Below are positions 39,769-45,153 of a DNA stretch of 45,153 nucleotides, piece after piece (position 1 is the stretch's first letter; every line of letters begins with the position of its first letter). Below the pieces are notes generated by a model. The model saw only the letters and a program-made list of their open reading frames with translations, ran no database searches and was not told the DNA's origin. Position numbers and translations under genes: made by a program. Source of the DNA: a virus. The stretch lies in the IMG/VR virus record IMGVR_UViG_3300044712_000158, positions 1 to 45,153 of that record. One strand, 5' to 3'.

Positions 39769-40148
39769 GTCTCAATAAAGAAGAACTGGCAGCGTTGGCG
39801 CATGTTGATAAGATAAGCTGCTTAGAAATACGAGTGGTGTATGTAGAAAGGGTGGTAGTTGAAACCCTCGCCGCCACCGTGAGAAGGCAGGAGGGGGAGA
39901 TTGAGCAACTGCGGGAAAACGTTGATGTTTTGCGTAAACTGGCGAACCACAATAGGAGAATTGCCGAAGCAGCCGAAGTGCGTGCTGATACTGCCTATCG
40001 TGACGGGATGCTGAAGGCGGCAGAGATAGCTGAAGAAGGATGTTTTGATATTGGATGCACGATGATGGAAGCAGCGGGCATTGTAAGACGAACGAGAGAT
40101 TGTATTGCTGAAGCCATCCGCAAGGTCGCCGCAGAGGATGAACAATGA
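39765..40148 (+). CDS. Coiled-coil protein of the mini-ORF cassette, 127 aa
   Basis: The start makes ATGA with the previous stop. Long heptad-like region (EGEIEQLRENVDVLRKLANH) and an Ala-rich C-terminus (AAEIAEEGCFDIGC, CIAEAIRKVAAEDE). Similar proteins in phages hold a central AEIA/GMLKAAEIA segment. Function unknown. Confidence 0.5.
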   Translation: MSLNKEELAALAHVDKISCLEIRVVYVERVVVETLAATVRRQEGEIEQLRENVDVLRKLANHNRRIAEAAEVRADTAYRDGMLKAAEIAEEGCFDIGCTMMEAAGIVRRTRDCIAEAIRKVAAEDEQ

Positions 40149-40396
40149 AAGACATCCACGAAGCCTATGAGGAATTAAACGCACTCTGCTCCAAACTTGA
40201 AGCCGAGAACGCCGAGTGTCAGCGCAAGGCGGCGGTACTGGACTGGCTGATGGCCAATGTGAACATCATTTATTCGATTGAAGTTAGTTGCCGAAACGAT
40301 TGGAAAGTTCACTATGAAAACGGATTTGGGAACGATGCTGAAACTGCTTGGCACCCCACCATACTCGCCGCCATCGAGGCGGCAAAGGAGGAGTGA
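40145..40396 (+). CDS. Hypothetical protein of the mini-ORF cassette, 83 aa
   Basis: ATGA overlap with the previous gene. Coiled-coil start (YEELNALCSKLEAENAECQR), then a small globular part (WKVHYENGFGNDAETAWHP) with an AAIEAAKEE tail. This is a widespread phage pattern without known function. Confidence 0.5.
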   Translation: MKDIHEAYEELNALCSKLEAENAECQRKAAVLDWLMANVNIIYSIEVSCRNDWKVHYENGFGNDAETAWHPTILAAIEAAKEE

Positions 40397-40500
40397 TGAA
40401 ATGCCCACTCTGCGAAATCACCATGTTCTGGACCGGTTGGGGCTGGCGATGCCGGAAACATGGAGAATTTAAACCGGAGGAATTGGAGGTGCCACAATGA
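40396..40500 (+). CDS. Zinc-knuckle micro-protein, 34 aa
   Basis: ATG 40396 lies in the GAGTGATG junction after the previous gene, and its stop overlaps the next start (ATGA). KCPLCEITMFWTGWGWRCRK, then HGEF, gives a CxxC pair plus a C/H pair. Coupling on both sides supports translation. Confidence 0.5.
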   Translation: MKCPLCEITMFWTGWGWRCRKHGEFKPEELEVPQ

Positions 40501-40823
40501 AATGCCCAAAACATCCAGACCCAGCACACGATGTTTGCCCGTCATGTTACATCGAGCTGGTTGAATCTCTCCGCGCTGAGAATGCCGCACTGAAAGAGCG
40601 AAACGCAGAACTGGAAGAGATGGGCCGCGCTTGGCAGGAGAGCGATGAGCACAAACACGCAAGCATTTTGCGAGAGAAAATTGATCGTGTTTTAGCCGAG
40701 AACGCCGCACTCCGCGAGGTGGTGGAAGCGGCAACTAAGTGGGCGGATGTTAAGAAAAAGCCGTTTAGCATGGTTGACATCATGTTGCTGCGAAGCATTA
40801 GAGATTTTAAGGAGAAATCATGA
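40497..40823 (+). CDS. Coiled-coil protein with Cys/His start, 108 aa
   Basis: ATGA overlap. CPKHPDPAHDVCPSCYIEL at the N-terminus is a possible zinc site. Heptads with repeated ENAAL units follow (LRAENAALKERNAELEEMGR). Its N-terminus resembles the micro-protein before it. Function unknown. Confidence 0.5.
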   Translation: MKCPKHPDPAHDVCPSCYIELVESLRAENAALKERNAELEEMGRAWQESDEHKHASILREKIDRVLAENAALREVVEAATKWADVKKKPFSMVDIMLLRSIRDFKEKS

Positions 40824-41095
40824 GACCGGAGAACTACTGCCGAAGGGTCTGGCTTAACCCCGGAGATCAATCTTTGACCGGGAGCATCGTTACTTTCAAC
40901 GGAGACTCTGCGTGGAAAGGGGAAAACGGCCCAGTAAAGGTATCCTTTGTTGAGGTAGCGGACTGCCACAACAAAGTTCGCATTCATGGCGGAGACTATG
41001 ACTCAATAAGTCAGTTTGCCGACAAGGTAGAACTTATGCGGGACACCCTTACAGAGTTCGTGCAATATCTCCGCAAGCTCGACGGAGGCGAGTGA
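40820..41095 (+). CDS. Hypothetical protein of the mini-ORF cassette, 91 aa
   Basis: ATGA overlap with the previous gene and an AAGGAG site. Beta-type N-terminal part (RRVWLNPGDQSLTGSIVTFN, VSFVEVADCHNKVRI) and a C-terminal helix (FADKVELMRDTLTEFVQYL). No family recognised. Confidence 0.5.
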   Translation: MRPENYCRRVWLNPGDQSLTGSIVTFNGDSAWKGENGPVKVSFVEVADCHNKVRIHGGDYDSISQFADKVELMRDTLTEFVQYLRKLDGGE

Positions 41096-41343
41096 TGAGC
41101 AGAGAAGTCTGCGAACACGGCAATCTTATCCATAGATACTGTCATAAATGCAGTGACGAAAGAATAAAAACAATACTTTCCGAACACCGTAATCCAAGGA
41201 AGTTCACCCAAGCCGACCTCGACGCTGCCGTAGCGCAGAGGACGAGAGAAATAGTCAGATTTATAGGCCTATACAGTTACGGAAAATATGAAGCAGACGA
41301 TGAAATAAGACGTGCCTATCCAGAATGCTTCAAGGAGGAGTGA
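41095..41343 (+). CDS. Hypothetical zinc-binding-type protein, 82 aa
   Basis: ATG 41095 overlaps the previous stop (TGATG); GTG 41092 is an alternative. CEHGNLIHRYCHKCSDER at the N-terminus fits a C/H zinc site. FTQADLDAAVAQRTREIV is a helix typical of these cassettes. The helicase follows 6 bases later. Confidence 0.5.
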   Translation: MSREVCEHGNLIHRYCHKCSDERIKTILSEHRNPRKFTQADLDAAVAQRTREIVRFIGLYSYGKYEADDEIRRAYPECFKEE

Positions 41344-41349
41344 GATTGT

Positions 41350-42588
41350 ATGGTTACATTAACTGTTCTGAAATTATTCACCAATAATAAGGAGTACTAT
41401 ACAAAATACAATCCTACTATACGTACCATTACTCTTGAACCGGAGATCAAAGATCTGTTTGCTACTATCCATCGGTACTACCAGAAGTATGAACATCATA
41501 CCTACATCAGTAAGGACGAGTTCCTTTCTTTCTTTGCTCTCGAATATCCCGGCAAGAAAGATAAGCAACTTTACATCCAACTGATTGAGCAGTTCTATGG
41601 ATTAGATACCTCGGATAGTCTTGCATCAGACGTGATCCATCAGCTAATTGAAGTAGACTATGCCAACAAGATTGTCAATATGATGCTGCCCTCTGTGTCA
41701 GGAGAACGCTTCGGACTCATGGCAGCAGTACGAGAACTTGTTGACAAGTGCCTAGAATTCCAGGCACAAGACCACGAAGAAAAACAAATCTTTGTTGAGG
41801 ATGGACTCGATGAACTAATTGATAAGACTGCAACTGATGGATTATCGTGGAGGCTTAATTGCCTTAGAGGAAGTCTTGGCCCTTTAAGTGGAGGATCTTT
41901 AGGTCATGTTTTTGCGCGTCCCGAATCTGGTAAGACTACGTTCTTACACTCAGAAGTATCTTATCTCGCATCGCAGCTTACCAATGGAGAACAAATCCTC
42001 TGGTTCAATAATGAGGAAGCAGGGTCACGTGTCAAGTTGCGATTGTTCACAGCCGTGTGTGGTATGCCACTGCACACACTCGTAGAGAACAGGACAACTG
42101 CCAAAGAGAAGTTCAATGAGAAGGGAGGACTTCGCGTTAAGCTCTATGATTCTGCTAATATTTCTGTGGAAGAAGTGGAGAGGTTGTGCCGAGAGTACAA
42201 ACCCCGATTTGTAGTGATTGATCAGGGAGATAAACTATCTTATAAAGGAGACTCGTCCAGTGGGAACGGTGCCGACAGACTTAAAGGAGTGTACGACAAT
42301 CTTAGGGAAGTTGTTAAGCGATGTAATGCTGAATGGAAAATGGACATGCTTACAGTCGGACAAGCTGATGTCGCGGCTGAAGGTAGAAAGTGGCTCCTAC
42401 AGTCTAATCTGGACTCTGGGAAAACTGGAAAACCAGGAGCTTTCGATTACATTATCGGGATTGGTAAGTCTCTCGAACCTTCAGACGAATTCACCCGATA
42501 CGTCTCACTATGCAAAAATAAACTCACAGGGGATCATGGACGGTACGTTGTCACGATTGATCCTGCCACCGCGAGATACATCGACTGA
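41350..42588 (+). CDS. Replicative DNA helicase, DnaB-like
   Basis: A 412-aa protein with a helical N-terminal domain and a RecA-type core. The P-loop is FARPESGKTTF (about 188-198), preceded by LGPLSGGSLGH. ILWFNNEE is the glutamate strand, FVVIDQGDKL the Walker B region, and DMLTVGQADVAAEG a sensor or H4-like part. It unwinds DNA ahead of the polymerase and works with the separate primase. A degenerate copy of the palindrome (GTGCCTAGAATTCCAGGCAC, 41749-41768) lies inside the coding region. Confidence 0.85.
   Translation: MVTLTVLKLFTNNKEYYTKYNPTIRTITLEPEIKDLFATIHRYYQKYEHHTYISKDEFLSFFALEYPGKKDKQLYIQLIEQFYGLDTSDSLASDVIHQLIEVDYANKIVNMMLPSVSGERFGLMAAVRELVDKCLEFQAQDHEEKQIFVEDGLDELIDKTATDGLSWRLNCLRGSLGPLSGGSLGHVFARPESGKTTFLHSEVSYLASQLTNGEQILWFNNEEAGSRVKLRLFTAVCGMPLHTLVENRTTAKEKFNEKGGLRVKLYDSANISVEEVERLCREYKPRFVVIDQGDKLSYKGDSSSGNGADRLKGVYDNLREVVKRCNAEWKMDMLTVGQADVAAEGRKWLLQSNLDSGKTGKPGAFDYIIGIGKSLEPSDEFTRYVSLCKNKLTGDHGRYVVTIDPATARYID
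41749..41768. repeat. Degenerate palindrome, copy 10, inside helicase gene
   Basis: GTGCCTAGAATTCCAGGCAC: arms of six bases are perfect and one base pair in the inner part is mismatched. It is read in frame as CLEFQA, so the protein constrains it. Confidence 0.6.
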
Positions 42589-42606
42589 TAATCTGGAGGA
42601 CTGTGG

Positions 42607-43695
42607 ATGAATATTGCCATTGACGTAGAGACAACGAAAGCACCTAATCATTTTCCTTGGTCAAAGGACTCCGCATTAGTGTGCCTGTCAATGGCTAAGG
42701 ATGATGGTACTCTCAGGACATGGTTCTTTAACCATCCATGTCGGAACAAGTATCATCCTGATCAAACCTATGCAGAATCTTTGGAGGAAATACAGAATGA
42801 AATCAATGCTAGTGATCGTATTATCGCTCACAATCTTAAATTTGATTATCATTGGATGCGTCATATGGGCCTTGATCTGTCTTCCGTTCCTTTGTATTGT
42901 ACTATGGTTGTGGAATATAACATCAATGCCCATTACAAGCAGGAAGGAATCTCTCTCAGAGAACTCTGTAAAAAGTACGGTATCCCAGAAAAGAAAGACA
43001 AAGTAAAAATTTATTGGGATGCTGGCGCAGATACATGGGAAGTACCTGCTGAAATATTACGGGTGTATTGTGAGCAGGATACTATCAATGCTCTCGCCTT
43101 ATTCTCAAAACAAGTGCCTAGAATTCTAGGCAGTAACCTCTCAAAAATAATCTCACTAGAAATGGAGACACTCCGATGCATAGCTGACATGGAAAGAAAT
43201 GGCATGACAGTTGACAGTGAACAGCTTTCGATGTATAATGAATTATACACGAAGGACTTGGAGGTTATTGATGAACGCTTACGAACCTGTCTCTCTATTG
43301 AAAATCCAGACTCACCAGACCAACTCAGCAAGGGTCTATTTGGGTACAAAGATACCCATCAGCCTCTCTTCGATGCTAAGAAATTTGGGGTCACTGCTGC
43401 CTCTAAAGAAGGTTTATTCTCTGTGGCAGTACCTGAGATCCTCAAACTCAAGGCTAAGACACCGGAACAACGGAGAATACTTGACGATCTGCGTGATCGA
43501 AGTCGTCTCTCCCAACTACAGTCAACTTACTTTAGAGGTTTACAGAAATTTGTTGATGGAGGTGTTATTCATCATACCATTAACCAGTGCATCACAGTCA
43601 CAGGGAGGACGAGCTGCAGTCGTCCTAATCTCCAGAACCAACCCAGAGGGAACACTGGTCCAGTTAAGAAATGTTTTACAACACGTTGGAGGTGA
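42607..43695 (+). CDS. DNA polymerase, family A, N-terminal part (split gene)
   Basis: A 362-aa part with the 3'-5' exonuclease: D6 and E8 in AIDVETT, D80 in HNLKFD, and YCEQD (154-158). The thumb and the start of the palm follow, with TGRTSCSRPNLQNQPR (about 333-348). It stops right after KKCFTTRWR, shortly before catalytic motif A, because a zinc-ribbon ORF and an HNH ORF are inserted. The rest of the palm and fingers is encoded at 44370-45102. If both parts are made they could assemble into a working enzyme, as known for other split phage proteins. Confidence 0.85.
   Translation: MNIAIDVETTKAPNHFPWSKDSALVCLSMAKDDGTLRTWFFNHPCRNKYHPDQTYAESLEEIQNEINASDRIIAHNLKFDYHWMRHMGLDLSSVPLYCTMVVEYNINAHYKQEGISLRELCKKYGIPEKKDKVKIYWDAGADTWEVPAEILRVYCEQDTINALALFSKQVPRILGSNLSKIISLEMETLRCIADMERNGMTVDSEQLSMYNELYTKDLEVIDERLRTCLSIENPDSPDQLSKGLFGYKDTHQPLFDAKKFGVTAASKEGLFSVAVPEILKLKAKTPEQRRILDDLRDRSRLSQLQSTYFRGLQKFVDGGVIHHTINQCITVTGRTSCSRPNLQNQPRGNTGPVKKCFTTRWR
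43115..43132. repeat. 18-bp palindrome, copy 11, inside DNA polymerase gene
   Basis: TGCCTAGAATTCTAGGCA, perfect, encoding PRILG within the polymerase between exonuclease and thumb. A perfect copy inside a conserved gene is unexpected if these elements are only gene-end signals. Confidence 0.85.
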
Positions 43696-43698
43696 GTG

Positions 43699-43878
43699 AT
43701 GCCTATATACAATTACTTATGTATTGACTGTTCATTTGAATTTGAGAAGTTTCATCACAGCCATCAAGAGTACAATGAGTTCCTCTTAGAAGCACGTTGC
43801 CCTGAATGTGGTAGTCATCGCATCACACGTATCCCATCCCATCCTGGATACCGCAGAGATCATACGGTTAAGCCATGA
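43699..43878 (+). CDS. FmdB-like zinc-ribbon protein, 59 aa
   Basis: ATG 43699 lies 3 bases after the polymerase stop, with GGAGGTG upstream. MPIYNYLCIDCSFEFEKFH, then RCPECGSHRITRIPS, is the FmdB/regulatory zinc-ribbon pattern. It is inserted, with the HNH gene, between the two polymerase parts. Such ribbons can help DNA recognition by the accompanying endonuclease, but that is inference. Confidence 0.7.
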   Translation: MPIYNYLCIDCSFEFEKFHHSHQEYNEFLLEARCPECGSHRITRIPSHPGYRRDHTVKP

Positions 43879-44354
43879 TTGTCGATGCTGACCTTCCAGA
43901 ACAATTTTTACAAAGAATAGGAGAAATAGATCATAATGGTTGTTGGATCTGGAAAGGAAACTTAACTGGAAGAGATCGTAGAGCATATATCTGGTGGAAA
44001 GGAGGAACCCGAGTAGCAGCAAGAGTTCTGTATGAATATATTCATAGAATAGAACTTCCTGCAGAGATTCATGTTCTACATCGTTGTGATAATCCTAAAT
44101 GTGTTAATCCAGATCACCTCTATTTAGGCACTTCTAAAGACAATGCTTTAGATAGAGAATACAAAGGAAGAAATAAGGCATTTGCATCAGGATTTCAAGG
44201 AATAAAGAATGGTGCAGTTAGACTTACAGAAGATCAGGTAAGACAAATACGTGCGTCCAATAAATCAACTAGAGAATTGTATACTGAGTATAATGTTAGC
44301 CAAATGACAATACTCAACATTAAATCTAGGAAAAGTTGGAAGCATCTAGAATAG
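43875..44354 (+). CDS. HNH homing endonuclease inside the split polymerase
   Basis: A 159-aa protein with ATGA coupling to the zinc-ribbon ORF. GCWIWKGNLTGRDRRAYIWW, then EIHVLHRCDNPKCVNPDHLY, is the HNH core. EDQVRQIRASNKSTRELYTE is a helix-turn-helix of the type that follows it in I-HmuI-like proteins. It presumably cuts polymerase genes lacking the insert, near motif A, and spreads by repair. A+T-rich codon use contrasts with the polymerase. No intron core fits, since ORFs fill the insert. Confidence 0.85.
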   Translation: MIVDADLPEQFLQRIGEIDHNGCWIWKGNLTGRDRRAYIWWKGGTRVAARVLYEYIHRIELPAEIHVLHRCDNPKCVNPDHLYLGTSKDNALDREYKGRNKAFASGFQGIKNGAVRLTEDQVRQIRASNKSTRELYTEYNVSQMTILNIKSRKSWKHLE

Positions 44355-44369
44355 GAGGTGGTATGGCTT

Positions 44370-45102
44370 ATGATCGTAGATTGCGACCTCAGCCAAATTT
44401 GAATGGAGGATCTGTGCAGAATTAACCCAAGACAAAACCATGATGAAGGAGATAATGGAAGGGAGAGATCAACACGCATTTACTTGCACACAACTGATGG
44501 AACTTCCACTGACAAAGGAGAATCGTACTGATGCAAAAATCTTTAACTTCAGAGCAATCTATGCTAATCCCGAAACTGCAGCCTATGCCTATTTCATGGA
44601 CCCGAGAATGCCTAATTTCTCTCAGCGTAAATGGGACAAAATTTTAGAGGGATTTTTTACTCATTACTCAGGCATGGTAGCTGCTCACGCTAAGTGGGTA
44701 CAGCAAGTACGCAGCACTGGAATATTCATTGGTCCTACAGGACGCAGATGGGTGTTCAAGAAAAAACAAAAGAGAGGGATACTTGATTACTCAGTCTCAG
44801 ATATCTACAACTATCCAGTGCAAGGAACGTCTGGTGATCTGATAAAGATTGCCATGATCAAGATCAGGCAGCAGATGCTTGAACACAAGATGCAGTCTCT
44901 CATGGTCAATACAGTCCATGATAGTATCATCTTCGATGCACCGGAGAATGAAGTAGAAGAGTTGGGTAAGATTGCTTTGGATGTTTTCCATCGTATCCCC
45001 GAATATGCATTCAAGTATTTCAACTGGAAGATTACCGTGCCTATTACGGGAGAAGTAGAATACGGCCCATCATGGGGCGACATGAAACCACTGGAGGCTT
45101 AA
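44370..45102 (+). CDS. DNA polymerase, family A, C-terminal part (needs +1 shift at 44400)
   Basis: ATG 44370 has TAGGAGGTG upstream and begins MIVDCDLSQI, which is palm motif A (DxSQxE), but the next codon is UGA (44400-44402). Skipping T44400 gives EWRICAELTQDKTMMKEIME and the rest of the polymerase without a break. Motif B is RTDAKIFNFRAIY (usual YG is YA), and motif C is VNTVHDSIIFD. The frame without motif A could start only at ATG 44440. The conserved Glu lies exactly after the shift. A programmed +1 frameshift (AUU UGA), a broken gene or a one-base sequence error are the options. Confidence 0.75.
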
Positions 45103-45104
45103 CA

Positions 45105-45153
45105 ATGAAGTGTACTCTTCAAACCATCAACCTGAATGCCAAGAAGCGTAGTG
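45105..45153 (+). CDS. Start of next gene (truncated by window end)
   Basis: ATG 45105 follows the polymerase stop by two bases, with GGAGG upstream. Only MKCTLQTINLNAKKRS is visible. It could be the N-terminus of the ssDNA-binding-like gene whose end opens the window, but simply joining the two ends is out of frame. Confidence 0.5.
   Translation, partial: MKCTLQTINLNAKKRS

Noticed and set aside
43696-44369. Group I intron in the DNA polymerase gene
   Set aside because: Zinc-ribbon and HNH ORFs occupy the whole insert with overlapping starts and their own sites; no room for an intron core.
1-45153. Temperate phage or prophage
   Set aside because: No integrase, excisionase, repressor pair or att-like duplication seen; the lone HTH gene is not enough.

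Overview
The window looks like most or all of the genome of a short-tailed double-stranded DNA bacteriophage with a P22-like virion plan: terminase, portal, scaffold, coat, gp4-like and gp10-like tail accessory proteins, ejection proteins and a beta-helix tailspike. I see no integrase, excisionase or clear lysogeny repressor, so a virulent life style is likely. There is no phage RNA polymerase. The recognisable promoters are sigma70-like, and one early leader carries an exact copy of the enterobacterial-type ribosomal boxA, so the host is probably a gammaproteobacterium. The host cannot be named from the sequence.

Layout. (1) Positions 1-6634, plus strand: replication, recombination and nucleotide metabolism. 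Genes are an ssDNA-binding-like protein, a Cas4/RecB-type nuclease, an HNH homing endonuclease, a second PD-(D/E)XK nuclease, a metallophosphoesterase, DUF3310, dUTPase, class II-type ribonucleotide reductase and a lysozyme-like muralytic protein. tRNA-Tyr and a structured untranslated stretch follow. (2) Positions 6977-29731, minus strand: one long late operon read leftwards. Entry-side genes are an ART-like protein, tailspike, methyltransferase and fibre-like proteins, followed by terminase, portal, scaffold, coat, glycosyltransferase, tail accessory proteins, ejection-type proteins and DUF1353. It ends at a bidirectional terminator at about 6968-6990. (3) Positions 29732-32288: a regulatory hub. 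It has a 27-bp pure A/T tract next to 17 helically phased DnaA-box-like 9-mers (probable origin or DnaA sink), promoter P1 with boxA and a one-gene unit, a minus-strand HTH protein with two operator-like inverted repeats, a probable minus-strand small RNA, and promoter P2 followed by a roughly 500-nt structured leader. (4) Positions 32289-45153, plus strand: small early genes, an amidoligase / class II glutamine amidotransferase / ATP-grasp cassette, primase, a cassette of tiny overlapping ORFs, a DnaB-type helicase and a split family A DNA polymerase.

The main unusual signals are these. The DnaA-box array has 11-12 bp spacing. An 18-bp palindrome family (TGCCTAGAWWTCTAGGCA) occurs about eleven times, only in plus-strand or regulatory regions and often carrying the stop codon of the gene before it. 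A two-hairpin structural module occurs three times in the hub, with changing stem sequence but preserved pairing. The peptide-ligase-like cassette sits among Cys-rich mini-proteins. The DNA polymerase is interrupted by a zinc-ribbon ORF and an HNH ORF, and its catalytic motif A can only be read through a UGA by a +1 shift.

All identifications come from reading the sequence; no database search was run. Intergenic spaces are very short, with many ATGA, TGATG and TAATG overlaps. Several genes of 23-59 codons are called because of strong ribosome-binding sites or coupling.
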